The position numbers and the translations under genes are program-made. A stretch of DNA of 64,000 nt, from NCBI GenBank assembly GCA_963771505.1, contig CAVYTO010000002.1, positions 1,116,001 to 1,180,000 of the forward strand, given 5' to 3'. The DNA is from JAJPHW01 sp963771505 (GTDB taxonomy: Bacteria; Acidobacteriota; Terriglobia; Terriglobales; Acidobacteriaceae). Positions 26,892 to 35,127 of this stretch are shown in pieces (position 1 is the first letter of the stretch; the number at the start of each line of letters is the position of its first letter). The notes beneath the pieces were generated by a model. That model did not search any database, was not told the DNA's origin, and saw only the letters and a program-made list of their open reading frames with translations.

Positions 26892-28322
26892 TTGAAACCG
26901 CCCATCGAAAAAAATCCACAGGCTAAGTTCGCGTTGGACGAGCACTCCTTCCAGCAGTTGTTGGAATCTGCCTACGTAATCCAGCAGCATGGCCACCGCA
27001 ACAGTGCAAAGGCTACTGTTTCGCTCGATCCCCTCGCCGAAGTCACCGAAACACAGCGACTCATTGAGGTTCGTAGACTCGATCTGCGAGACGCGGCTCA
27101 GCTAATCGCCGATCGCTCACTCTTTATTGCGAAAGCTTCTGGCGTCGCCATCGGGATGTCCCATGATGGCCAGCTCACGTATTTGGCGGCAAGCGGGAAT
27201 GCCGTCTCAATCGCCGGAACCAGTGCGCCAATTTCAGAAACTGTATCGTCCGTCTCGCTGTCGGAAAACGAGGCGACCGCGGTGGAGTGCCCTGATACTA
27301 CTGCTCTGCCTAAATCCTCCGCTGATGTTTGCCGGTCACAGAACGTGCTTTCTTTGATCGTCGCTCCCTCGCGCTACGAGGGAGGAATTTCTTGCAGTCT
27401 CGAGTTCCGCTATGACAGCGTGGCAGCCTATAGCGCGGACGACGTGCGCACCGCCGGCCTGATGGCTAACCTCATTCTCGAAGCAATCGCCCGCGACGCT
27501 GGGCTTAAGTGGACCGAAACAGTCGCTTCGGAACGCAACAACATGTTGCAGGCCCTGGACGCACTTCAGCCCCATTTAGAAAGATCGCTCGCACCGTCTG
27601 TGGACCAGACACCGGATCCATCGATCCCGCCAATTCCAGAGTTCACAGCAGAATTTTTCTCGCAGGATCCAGCCGAGACCGTCTTTTCACACGAGCGCTT
27701 CACGGAAAAATCTGCTACCGAATCAAGCGCGATCGAAACCGATTCGGAAGTCTGGCCGGTTTCGCTGATCCCGCGAAGCAGCGAGCCGTCAACGGCCCTT
27801 TCCGCAGCTGAAGATATCGCGTCGCACCCTGTAAAAGACCCAGCCGAAATCACGGAAGTCGACACGCCCTGGCAGTCGGCGAGTTCCGCCCAACTATGGT
27901 TGGAATCGGCTCGGGGTTCGGCATCGGTAGGATCGCGGATTTCAACACGGTGGCAGAAACATCGAGCCACGATTTATTTGGCCGTGTCAGCTCTGCTCTT
28001 GATTATCGTGCTTTCCGGGTGGGGCAATCGCTCGATACCAAATTCTGTTCGGGCGAATGCGCCCGCCCGGGAGTCGTCGCCTCCACAAGTGCAGCTTAGT
28101 TTTTTTCAACGGACTTTGGTGTCGCTCGGTCTCGCCGACCCGCCTCCGGCTCCGACAAATCTAGGCAATCCGACAATCCAGGTGTGGATCGATTTGCACA
28201 CGGCACTTTACTACTGCCCGGGCGATCCCTTGTACGGCAAGACTGCGGGCGGACGAACTTCGCTTCAGCGAGATGCCCAGCTTGATCAATTTGAACCAGC
28301 CTATCGGAAGGTCTGCGAGTGA
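26892..28322 (+). CDS. GAF-domain protein with one membrane helix
   Basis: 476 residues from a TTG at 26892 with GGAG ten bases upstream; no in-frame ATG or GTG is close. Order: GAF-like domain (about 50-200, with ASGVAIGMSHDGQLTYLAAS), a long acidic linker, one membrane helix (about 357-378) and a ~95-residue periplasmic tail holding TIQVWIDLHTALYYCPGD and GRTSLQRDAQLDQF. The tail is a small domain I recognise only as a common acidobacterial ending. It follows the efflux operon by 134 bases and ends at a strong terminator. Related in layout to the proteins at 14593 and 19000. Confidence 0.72.
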   Translation: MKPPIEKNPQAKFALDEHSFQQLLESAYVIQQHGHRNSAKATVSLDPLAEVTETQRLIEVRRLDLRDAAQLIADRSLFIAKASGVAIGMSHDGQLTYLAASGNAVSIAGTSAPISETVSSVSLSENEATAVECPDTTALPKSSADVCRSQNVLSLIVAPSRYEGGISCSLEFRYDSVAAYSADDVRTAGLMANLILEAIARDAGLKWTETVASERNNMLQALDALQPHLERSLAPSVDQTPDPSIPPIPEFTAEFFSQDPAETVFSHERFTEKSATESSAIETDSEVWPVSLIPRSSEPSTALSAAEDIASHPVKDPAEITEVDTPWQSASSAQLWLESARGSASVGSRISTRWQKHRATIYLAVSALLLIIVLSGWGNRSIPNSVRANAPARESSPPQVQLSFFQRTLVSLGLADPPPAPTNLGNPTIQVWIDLHTALYYCPGDPLYGKTAGGRTSLQRDAQLDQFEPAYRKVCE

Positions 28323-28334
28323 CTTGGCCCAACG

Positions 28335-28365
28335 AAAAAGCCTCCGCAGGTTGCGGAGGCTTTTT
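28335..28365. terminator. Bidirectional Rho-independent terminator
   Basis: GCCTCCGCA (28340-28348) and TGCGGAGGC (28352-28360) form a perfect 9-bp stem with a three-base loop, flanked by AAAAA and TTTTT. It can stop transcription from the GAF-TM gene on the plus strand and from the LuxR-type gene on the minus strand. Confidence 0.92.
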
Positions 28366-28427
28366 CTTTTGGTCTTCAGCTTCGAACGAGCTTGTGCACG
28401 GATAACCACGCGCACCTTCGGTTCAAC

Positions 28428-28661
28428 TTATGCGTGCACGGCTGACTCAAACCGTCGGGCTTCATACCAGAGCGCGAGTTCGACGCGGTTCCAGAGCCCT
28501 AGCTTGTCGTAAATAACCCGCAAATAGTTCTTCACAACGTGCTCGGTGGTGCCGATGCTGCGCGCGACTTCGCTGTTCTTGAGCCCCTGAGCGACTAGCT
28601 CGATGACCCGTTGTTCGCGCTCGTTTGTGCTTCTCTTACCGTATCTTTCCGATCCAACCAT
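28428..28661 (-). CDS. Stand-alone LuxR-type HTH regulator (second of pair)
   Basis: 77 residues made almost entirely of a GerE/LuxR helix-turn-helix: REQRVIELVAQGLKNSEVAR then a recognition helix in TTEHVVKNYLRVIYDKLG. No receiver or ligand-binding domain is present. The ATG at 28661 has a strong GGAGG five bases upstream, inside the coding end of the preceding gene, which it overlaps by 67 bases in another frame. The arrangement points to coupled expression of two small DNA-binding proteins. Confidence 0.83.
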   Translation of the reverse strand: MVGSERYGKRSTNEREQRVIELVAQGLKNSEVARSIGTTEHVVKNYLRVIYDKLGLWNRVELALWYEARRFESAVHA

Positions 28662-28870
28662 AGCTGCCTCCGGTATAAAAAAGTCGCCAGCTTGACCCGC
28701 TTGATGCCGTCCCGAATTCCAAAACGTACAAAGAGACGGTTGAAGTGGGCCTTAACCGTGCGCCGCGCCATCTTCAGTTCTTTGCTGATTTCTGCGTTGT
28801 CACAGCCTTGGAGTAGAAGATCCGCAATCTGCTGCTCCCGGGGAGCCAAACGAACTGATTGATCCTTCAC
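28595..28870 (-). CDS. Stand-alone LuxR-type HTH regulator (first of pair)
   Basis: 91 residues from GTG 28870, chosen because GGGGAG lies six bases upstream; an ATG at 28918 would add 16 basic residues. The core LAPREQQIADLLLQGCDNAEIS and MARRTVKAHFNRLFVRFGI is a LuxR-type HTH. There is no N-terminal sensor domain. The C-terminal ~22 residues are encoded over the start of the next HTH gene. It is a likely dimerising DNA-binding protein; target unknown. Confidence 0.8.
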   Translation of the reverse strand: MKDQSVRLAPREQQIADLLLQGCDNAEISKELKMARRTVKAHFNRLFVRFGIRDGIKRVKLATFLYRRQLWLDRKDTVREAQTSANNGSSS

Positions 28871-28918
28871 TGCTCTCCCCTTCTTCCGGATAACTCGCCA
28901 AAGACTTACCCTTCCCAT

Positions 28919-29440
28919 TCACAACGAAGGCGGAGAGTGTCCTGGGATGTTGCTCGGGAGCTCAGAGCCTTTGCGATGGGTTTCCACGTTCTAATGCATT
29001 TACCGTGCCACGACTACAGGGTTTCCACAATTCGTAAAGAAACGTGGGCTCATGAACTTGGTTTTCAACAGCAAATCCCACCGCTCTCCGATCAATGCAG
29101 CATTCGTGGTGCAAATTCGCAAGCGAAGAATCAAAAAAAGTCGCACCGCTCAAACTAAGCTATGCCAATCACTTGCGCCACGCCAGCTCCACGAATTCTC
29201 GAAGGTTTGCCGTGCCGAACCTTCGGCGGTGCGCGGCACAGGATTATTTGTTGGATTTTTCATCTCCCATGTGAATAGTTTTTCAGCTTTTGTGTTCAGC
29301 TTTGGTCAACTGGAAGGTTTTACATTCCGAGGGCGTACTTTCTTCAATTATGACTGGCACGGCGAGACGACGAATATTCGAGTAAACTTCTTTTTTAGAA
29401 TTCGCTTTGCCTCGATCCGTGTGCGAACTTTTTTGATCAC
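28919..29440. other. Intergenic region without a recognised gene
   Basis: This 522-base gap separates the divergent HTH pair from the glycosyltransferase. Short frames exist but none has a recognisable domain or good start. It contains a hairpin at 29200-29225 and becomes AT-richer toward 29440, as expected for promoter DNA. Confidence 0.5.
29200..29225. repeat. 8-bp inverted repeat
   Basis: CGAAGGTT (29200-29207) and AACCTTCG (29218-29225) are perfect complements around a ten-base loop, and flanking TGCCG/CGGCA bases offer an alternative pairing. No T-tract follows at once. Role unknown; possibly a structured leader or an extragenic palindrome. Confidence 0.5.
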
Positions 29441-30211
29441 ATGAAGCTTTCGGTCATCATGCCGGTGTATAACGAGCGCGCGACGATTCGCGCGGTGGTC
29501 GAGCGGGTTCTCGCTGTGCCCATTGATGTCGAACTATTGTGCGTGGACGACGGATCCAAAGATGGTTCGCAGGATTTACTAGCGCAACTTCAGTCTGAAA
29601 ATCCTCGCGTGCGAGTATTCTTGCAACTTCGAAACCAAGGCAAGGGTGCCGCTTTACGCCGAGGAATTCGCGAAGCTACCGGTGATTTTGTGTTGGTTCA
29701 GGATGCCGACCTCGAATACGATCCGGTCGACTACCCAGCGCTGCTCGACCCCTTGCTTCAAGGCAAAGCGGACGTTGTATATGGATCGCGTTTTCTAGGG
29801 AGCGGCCCTCATCGTGTTCTGTATTTCTGGCACTCGGTCGCCAACAAGGTTTTGACTCTGCTCTCGAACTGCCTCACCGATATAAATCTAAGCGACATGG
29901 AAACCTGCTATAAAGTTTTCCGTCGCGAGATCATTCAGGCAATTCCCCTTGAAGAAGACCGTTTTGGATTCGACCCTGAGATCACCGTCAAAGTTGCCAA
30001 GCGTCATCTTCGCATTTATGAGGTTGGCATCAGTTACTGGGGGCGCACTTACGAAGAGGGGAAAAAAATCGGCTGGAGGGATGGCTTCCGCGTACTGTGG
30101 TGCTTGCTTAAATACTCAGCTAAGGAGCCCGTCCATCGCTACGCGCCTATCGTAGGCTCTCAAGATTCGACAAGCGCCGCGTCAAACCATCCATCGGCGG
30201 CTGGGAGTTAG
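29441..30211 (+). CDS. Glycosyltransferase family 2 (DPM1-like)
   Basis: 256 residues. The GT-A fold motifs are LSVIMPVYNERATIRAVVE, VDDGSKDGS and the metal-binding QDADLEYDP, followed by GSRFLG and a LSDMETCYKVFRRE acceptor region typical of dolichyl- or polyprenyl-phosphate mannose/glucose synthases. No membrane helix at the C-terminus, so soluble or peripheral. It probably transfers a sugar from a nucleotide sugar to polyprenyl phosphate. The phosphopantetheinyl transferase starts nine bases later. Confidence 0.88.
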   Translation: MKLSVIMPVYNERATIRAVVERVLAVPIDVELLCVDDGSKDGSQDLLAQLQSENPRVRVFLQLRNQGKGAALRRGIREATGDFVLVQDADLEYDPVDYPALLDPLLQGKADVVYGSRFLGSGPHRVLYFWHSVANKVLTLLSNCLTDINLSDMETCYKVFRREIIQAIPLEEDRFGFDPEITVKVAKRHLRIYEVGISYWGRTYEEGKKIGWRDGFRVLWCLLKYSAKEPVHRYAPIVGSQDSTSAASNHPSAAGS

Positions 30212-30220
30212 CCGACATCA

Positions 30221-30961
30221 TTGCAGATTCGCTTTCAGCAAAGCTTGTCACTTGCCACGCAGGAAATTCTCGGCCCCATTTGTGCCGACGAGGTTCACGT
30301 ATATTTTTCACCGCTTGTGCCAGAGTCCGAAGATGTCGCTGTCTTTCAGAAACTACTTTCAGACGATGAACTAGCCCGCGCTCAACGCTTTCATTTTGAC
30401 CGGAACCGCAACGAATACATTTTGGCGCGCGGTGCTCTGCGATCTCTGGTGGGCCGTTACCTGGACCTTCCACCACGAGACGTTCGGTTCGCTTACGAGG
30501 AACATGGGAAGCCGATACTTGTAGCTGACCGCCCTACTCTGCCGGTCTGCTTTAACGTGTCGCACACTGCCGGATTAGTTGCGATCGCTTTCACGCTGGA
30601 TCGGAGAGTTGGCGTCGATGTCGAAGCGATCCGCACCAATCTTGAAGTCGCCGCATTAGCGGAGCGTTTTTTTTCTGTGGCCGAGAGGTCCACCCTTCGT
30701 GGATATTCTGCGACCGAACTTTATGAAGGATTTTTCCGCTGCTGGACCCGCAAAGAAGCGTACATCAAAGCTCGCGGCGAGGGATTGTCTCATCCTCTCG
30801 CCCAATTCGACGTGTCGATTGATCGAGAGATAGAACAATCACTGATCGCAACACGCCCCGATGTCGTCGAAGCTAGCCGTTGGCTGGTGAAGCCGTTCGC
30901 CGTTCCCGCAGGTTTTGCGGCGGCGGTGGCGATCGAATTGACTCGATCTGACGCCGTTTAA
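30221..30961 (+). CDS. 4'-phosphopantetheinyl transferase (Sfp type)
   Basis: 246 residues from a TTG at 30221 (GGGAG about 12 bases upstream). Sfp-type motifs are present: FNVSHTAGLVAIA, the metal-binding RVGVDVEAI and the FFRCWTRKEAYIKARGEGL block. Twice the length of AcpS, as expected for Sfp-like enzymes. It transfers phosphopantetheine from coenzyme A to a carrier-protein serine. No polyketide or peptide synthetase is in the window, so the target is unknown. Confidence 0.9.
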   Translation: MQIRFQQSLSLATQEILGPICADEVHVYFSPLVPESEDVAVFQKLLSDDELARAQRFHFDRNRNEYILARGALRSLVGRYLDLPPRDVRFAYEEHGKPILVADRPTLPVCFNVSHTAGLVAIAFTLDRRVGVDVEAIRTNLEVAALAERFFSVAERSTLRGYSATELYEGFFRCWTRKEAYIKARGEGLSHPLAQFDVSIDREIEQSLIATRPDVVEASRWLVKPFAVPAGFAAAVAIELTRSDAV

Positions 30962-31124
30962 ATTTGCGTATGTGCCGCAAATCTTTGCACACGCCGCTAA
31001 CGCCCCCGGTGCATCTAGACCAAAACACATTTATTCTAAGCGACTTAGTAGGGATTAAAGTACGAAGCGATCGGCAAGTCAATTGCTTCGCTACTCTGTT
31101 CTCCTCCGAGACCTCAATCTAATT
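30962..31124. other. Gene-free stretch upstream of the sat/cysC promoter
   Basis: Together with the promoter and leader described next, 30962-31290 has no gene. In this first half I see no domain-bearing frame and no clear terminator for the upstream gene. Confidence 0.4.
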
Positions 31125-31153
31125 TTGAAAGCCATCTCTAAACGTAGTATTCT
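31125..31153 (+). promoter_or_regulatory. Promoter for sat/cysC
   Basis: TTGAAA (31125-31130) and TATTCT (31148-31153) are separated by exactly 17 bases; matches are 5 of 6 and 4 of 6. Transcription from about 31160 would give a leader of roughly 130 bases. Confidence 0.5.
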
Positions 31154-31159
31154 GAATGA

Positions 31160-31269
31160 AATAGTGATGACGTGGGGAGAGACTGCCCTGCCAGCCGCTG
31201 CGCCACCAACCGGCAAAATTACCATTAAATGTTGTTGCAGAAATCTTTAGTTGTTGGAAATCATTCAAC
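31160..31269 (+). ncRNA. Structured leader, possibly a SAM-clan riboswitch
   Basis: The leader upstream of the sulfate activation gene has an S-box-like order: closing helix AGUGAU with AUCAUU (31163-31168 with 31260-31265), GUGGGGAGAGACUG, CCAC, then CAACCGGCAA, an A/U-rich segment with UUAAAU and finally GUUGGAAAUC. The total length (about 105 bases) fits SAM-I or SAM-I/IV types. The conserved GGUGCUAA core is poorly matched, so this is a resemblance, not an assignment. A hairpin over the ribosome-binding site follows at once. Confidence 0.33.
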
Positions 31270-31284
31270 GAACCTGGGAGGTTC
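31270..31284 (+). promoter_or_regulatory. Hairpin sequestering the sat/cysC ribosome-binding site
   Basis: GAACCT (31270-31275), loop GGG, AGGTTC (31279-31284): a perfect 6-bp stem whose loop and 3' arm contain the Shine-Dalgarno GGGAGG, six bases before the TTG start. This suits translational on/off control by the leader just upstream. Confidence 0.6.
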
Positions 31285-31290
31285 ACGCAC

Positions 31291-33036
31291 TTGAGCGCTT
31301 CGACAAGCCATCTCATTGCCCCGCACGGCGGGGAACTTGTAAACCTGATCGCCACCTCTGACCGCGCTGCGGAAATCAAGGCACAATCGCGCGAATGGCC
31401 TTCCTGGGACCTCACTCCGCGGCAAGTCTGCGACCTCGAACTGCTGATGAGCGGCGGATTTTCTCCGCTGACCGGCTTCTTGAACCGCGCCGACTACGAA
31501 GGCGTATGTCAGAACATGCGTCTCACATCGGGAGTTCTTTGGCCTATTCCAATCACTCTGGATGTGAAGGAAGAGTTCGCCAAGACTTTAAAGCCCGGAA
31601 GCAGCAAGATCGCCTTGCGGGATGGCGAGGGCGTCATGCTCGGAGTTTTGCACGTCGAGGACGTCTGGCAACCTGACTTGAAGGCCGAAGCACAGTCAGT
31701 GTTCAAGAGCACGAGTTCCGCTCATCCGGGCGCTGATTACGCGATGAATCGCGGAAACTCCTGGTATGTAGGCGGACGCATTGAAGGCGTCGAAGCGCCG
31801 CACCATTACGATTTCCGAAATCTCCGTCAAACCCCGGCAGAGGTTCGCGCTGAGTTCGCTCGACTGGGATGGAAGCGGGTAGTAGCTTTTCAGACGCGCA
31901 ATCCCATGCACCGCGCCCACGTCGAACTAACCTTCCGCGCCGCGAAGAACGCAGAGGCCAGTCTGCTTATCCACCCGTCAGTCGGTCTGACCAAGCCCGG
32001 CGATGTCGATTACTTCACGCGAGTGCGTTGCTACCAGTTGCTGCTATCAAAATATCCGCAGAACACTTCGAAGCTTTCCCTGTTGCCGCTTGCCATGAGA
32101 ATGGGCGGCCCGCGCGAAGCGATTTGGCATGCTCTGATTCGCAAGAACCACGGCGTGACCCACTTTATCGTCGGACGTGACCACGCTGGCCCAGGTAAGG
32201 ATACCGACGGCAAGCCTTTCTATGGTCCCTACGATGCGCAGGAGCTTTACAAGAAGCACGAAGCCGATATCGGCGTCACCATGGTTCCCTTCCAGATGAT
32301 GGTTTACTTGGAAGACCAGGATAAATATTTCCCTCAGGATGAGGTTCCGAAGGGCGCTCGAGTGCTCGACATTTCCGGTACCGAGTTGCGTCAGCGGTTG
32401 AATGAAGGCCGCGACATCCCCGCATGGTTCACTTATCCAGAAGTCGTAAAAGAGCTTCGCCGCAGTTTCCCGCCTCGCCACAAACAGGGCGTCACCATCT
32501 TTTTCACCGGACTATCCGGTTCCGGCAAATCCACGATTGCCAATGTGTTGCTGACCAAGTTCCTGGAAATGGGCGGCCGTCCAGTGACTATTCTTGACGG
32601 CGACCTGGTCAGGAAGAATCTTTCATCCGAACTCGGCTTCTCCAAGGAACACCGCGACATCAACATTCGCCGCATCGGATACGTTGCTTCAGAGATTACT
32701 AAGAACGGCGGAATTGCAATCTGCGCACCGATCGCTCCCTACGAAGCGACCCGAAAAGCTGTCCGCGAAATGATTGAACCGCACGGCGGTTTCATCCTTG
32801 TCCACATCGCGACCTCGGTCGATGTGTGCGAGCAGCGGGATCGCAAAGGTCTCTATGCAAAAGCTCGCGCCGGAATTCTGAAAGAGTTCACTGGCATTTC
32901 CGACCCTTACGAAGAACCAAAGAACTCGGAAGTGGTGATCAACACCGGAGAACTTTCTCCCGAAGAAGCCGCGCAAGCCATCATATTGCATCTGGAACGC
33001 GAGGGTTTCATCGGCGTCAACGGAGACGAAGCCTAA
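31291..33036 (+). CDS. sat/cysC: Bifunctional sulfate adenylyltransferase/APS kinase
   Basis: 581 residues from a TTG at 31291 with GGGAGG upstream. The N-terminal two thirds is an ATP sulfurylase (FQTRNPMHRAH at about 200-210, VGRDHAGPGKD near 295). The C-terminal third (from about 400) is an APS kinase with P-loop GLSGSGKST starting at 407 and DGDLVRKNLSSELGFS. Both active sites look intact, so the enzyme should convert sulfate to APS and then PAPS. It is the single-chain Sat type, not the CysDN type. A TauE/SafE permease and a CysQ-like phosphatase follow. Confidence 0.95.
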   Translation: MSASTSHLIAPHGGELVNLIATSDRAAEIKAQSREWPSWDLTPRQVCDLELLMSGGFSPLTGFLNRADYEGVCQNMRLTSGVLWPIPITLDVKEEFAKTLKPGSSKIALRDGEGVMLGVLHVEDVWQPDLKAEAQSVFKSTSSAHPGADYAMNRGNSWYVGGRIEGVEAPHHYDFRNLRQTPAEVRAEFARLGWKRVVAFQTRNPMHRAHVELTFRAAKNAEASLLIHPSVGLTKPGDVDYFTRVRCYQLLLSKYPQNTSKLSLLPLAMRMGGPREAIWHALIRKNHGVTHFIVGRDHAGPGKDTDGKPFYGPYDAQELYKKHEADIGVTMVPFQMMVYLEDQDKYFPQDEVPKGARVLDISGTELRQRLNEGRDIPAWFTYPEVVKELRRSFPPRHKQGVTIFFTGLSGSGKSTIANVLLTKFLEMGGRPVTILDGDLVRKNLSSELGFSKEHRDINIRRIGYVASEITKNGGIAICAPIAPYEATRKAVREMIEPHGGFILVHIATSVDVCEQRDRKGLYAKARAGILKEFTGISDPYEEPKNSEVVINTGELSPEEAAQAIILHLEREGFIGVNGDEA

Positions 33037-33084
33037 ACTTCAAGCGCGACCGGCTCAATCCGGGTTGCGAGGTTTTCTTCTGCC

Positions 33085-33870
33085 ATGCTACTCGCCGCAA
33101 AGATTCTGATCGGCTTCATCGTTGGCACCCTGATCGGCATGACTGGGGTGGGGGGCGGCGTCCTGCTGCTGCCCTTGCTTATTTTTGGACTCAAGGTCCC
33201 GGCCATGCTGGCGGTAGGCACCGATGCCCTCTTCAACTTCGGCACCAAAATCCCTGCCGGATTTATGCATGTGCGCTCTGGCACCGTAAAGCGCAGGGTG
33301 CTTTTGGCTCTGGCCACGGGCAGCATTCCCGGTTCGATTGCTGGAGTCACCTTCCTCGGTCACCTGCGAACGGTCTACGGCTCCGGGGTCAATTACATAG
33401 TCGCCACCGTAATCGGTGCCCTGCTCGTTGTCGTTCCGTCGGTGATGTTCTTTCAGCGCAGAATTGAGGCGCACGTTACCCACCGCCCACCAACATTGAA
33501 GTCCGCTGTGGGCATGGTTCTAGTCGGCCTTTCCGCCGGCTTCCTGGTGGGCATGACTTCGGTGGGATCGGGCAGCATCATCATGATGTTGATGCTTTTG
33601 TTCTACAGCTTTCCTCCGAAGATGATGGTGGGAACTGATGTCGTTCACGCGGTCGTGCTCACGGGAATGACGAGCATGATGCATTTCCGCCTGCACAACA
33701 TTGATTTCGCCCTCGTTGGCTTTTTGCTCATTGGCTCCATTCCGGGCGGACTGCTCGGCTCTTATCTCGCTACACGCGTCTCAGTGAAATGGTTGCGCAG
33801 AATCCTGTGTACCGTACTGCTCCTCACCGGCATCCGGATGTTGTGGCCGTTTCTCGCTCACTTTTTATGA
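33085..33870 (+). CDS. TauE/SafE family permease
   Basis: 261 residues with about seven or eight membrane segments in two internally related halves; each half opens with a glycine-rich helix (LIGMTGVGGGVLLLPLLI and LVGMTSVGSGSIIMMLML), the mark of this family. Members move sulfite, sulfoacetate or related anions. Its place between sat/cysC and cysQ supports a sulfur oxyanion substrate. The stop overlaps the start of the next gene (ATGA). A GAGG lies upstream of the ATG. Confidence 0.88.
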   Translation: MLLAAKILIGFIVGTLIGMTGVGGGVLLLPLLIFGLKVPAMLAVGTDALFNFGTKIPAGFMHVRSGTVKRRVLLALATGSIPGSIAGVTFLGHLRTVYGSGVNYIVATVIGALLVVVPSVMFFQRRIEAHVTHRPPTLKSAVGMVLVGLSAGFLVGMTSVGSGSIIMMLMLLFYSFPPKMMVGTDVVHAVVLTGMTSMMHFRLHNIDFALVGFLLIGSIPGGLLGSYLATRVSVKWLRRILCTVLLLTGIRMLWPFLAHFL

Positions 33871-34673
33871 CGTCCTCCAATCAAGAACTCTTGCAAAGAA
33901 TTCACTCCGCCCTCGAAGCAGCGCGGACAGTGCTCAACCGCTTTACTCCCGGTGCCATCGAAACCGAATACAAAGTCGGTCACGACCCTGTGACCGAAGC
34001 TGACCGTTCCGTGGACGCGGTACTCCGCAAGGAACTTCTCCGCGAAGGCGAAGGTTGGCTTTCAGAAGAGAGTGTCGACGACCTCACTCGACTTGAAAAG
34101 ACGCGCGTTTGGGTCGTCGATCCTTTGGATGGCACTCGCGAGTTTGTCCAGGGTATTCCTGAATTTTGTGTTTCGATCGCGATGGTGGAGAACGGGAAGC
34201 CGATCGCCGGCGGCATCTGTAACCCCGCAACCAACGAGTTGATCATGGGTTCGCTTGAAACCGGCGTCACCTACAACGGTGTGCGGGCCACGCCCAGCGA
34301 TCGCACAACGCTCGATGGCGCCGTGATCCTTGCCAGCCGCAGCGAACTAAAACGCGGCGAGTGGTTGCCGTTCCAGAACTCGGCGTCGATCGTCAAGCCG
34401 ATGGGATCCGTTGCCTACAAACTCGGCCTTGTTGCTTCCGGCCGGGCTGACGTTACTTTTACTCTGACCCCCAAGAACGAATGGGACGTCGCAGCCGGGG
34501 CCTTACTCGTGCAAGCCGCAGGCGGTTTCGTTCGAACGCTCGACAACCAGCCCTTGACCTGCAACCATCGCGATCCCCTGCTGACTGGATTGATCGCATG
34601 CGGGTCGAAGATGAGTGCTCAACTTATCCAGATGTTGGGCGAGCACCTGCCTGCCGGGGATGCTCGTTCCTGA
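33867..34673 (+). CDS. cysQ: CysQ-like 3'(2'),5'-bisphosphate nucleotidase / IMPase family
   Basis: 268 residues from the ATG overlapping the TauE stop; an earlier in-frame start at 33789 would lie inside the permease. IMPase-fold metal motifs: DPVTEADRSVD, EES, WVVDPLDGTREFVQGIPEF and WDVAAGALLVQAAGG. The inositol monophosphatase fold is shared by several substrates; context with sat/cysC favours hydrolysis of PAP, the by-product of PAPS use. Cytoplasmic. The name is a context-based choice. Confidence 0.83.
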   Translation: MTSSNQELLQRIHSALEAARTVLNRFTPGAIETEYKVGHDPVTEADRSVDAVLRKELLREGEGWLSEESVDDLTRLEKTRVWVVDPLDGTREFVQGIPEFCVSIAMVENGKPIAGGICNPATNELIMGSLETGVTYNGVRATPSDRTTLDGAVILASRSELKRGEWLPFQNSASIVKPMGSVAYKLGLVASGRADVTFTLTPKNEWDVAAGALLVQAAGGFVRTLDNQPLTCNHRDPLLTGLIACGSKMSAQLIQMLGEHLPAGDARS

Positions 34674-34695
34674 CCTTTCTTGTTGCGCTGAACGC

Positions 34696-35127
34696 TTAAC
34701 TCACAGTCGCGACCGGCACCGAAAAGTGTTCATGCACGATTTCCAGATTTCCCGATTGCTGGCGGAACACTTGGGTCATTCGTCCGTTCTCAAGCGCTTC
34801 TGTTTTGCTGCGATCGCTGAGTCCGCGCTGGATCTTCGACGCCTTGAATTTGCAGACGTAGCAAGCGATCGCGGCGCTTGGTCCGAGTAGAGTCACCTGA
34901 ATTGGCCCGAGTTCAACGCTAACATCTGTCTCGTCGCTCAGGTACTCGCGGCCCCTTCGAGTGGCAACCAGTTGCCCGGACTCGAGCCTGGGCGTTGATG
35001 TCCCAAAGACCATCGAGTCAAAAGAAAATAGTTTCGTCCACTCATCGACAGCTCGGGTGTGGGTAGCAATGTCCCAATATCGCTTCACAGCTGCCGTGAC
35101 CTGCTCGCTTGAGAGAGTGTCGCTCAT
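34696..35127 (-). CDS. NTF2-like (SnoaL/DUF4440 type) protein
   Basis: 143 residues. The pattern of an N-terminal helix (VTAAVKRYWDIATHTRAVDEWTKLF, split here) followed by GREYLSDETDVSVELG and beta strands ending in LEIVHEHFSVPVA is the NTF2-like cone fold. Members bind or isomerise small molecules, or have no activity. No catalytic set can be assigned by eye. It converges with cysQ, 22 bases away, and has no partner. Confidence 0.72.
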   Translation of the reverse strand: MSDTLSSEQVTAAVKRYWDIATHTRAVDEWTKLFSFDSMVFGTSTPRLESGQLVATRRGREYLSDETDVSVELGPIQVTLLGPSAAIACYVCKFKASKIQRGLSDRSKTEALENGRMTQVFRQQSGNLEIVHEHFSVPVATVS

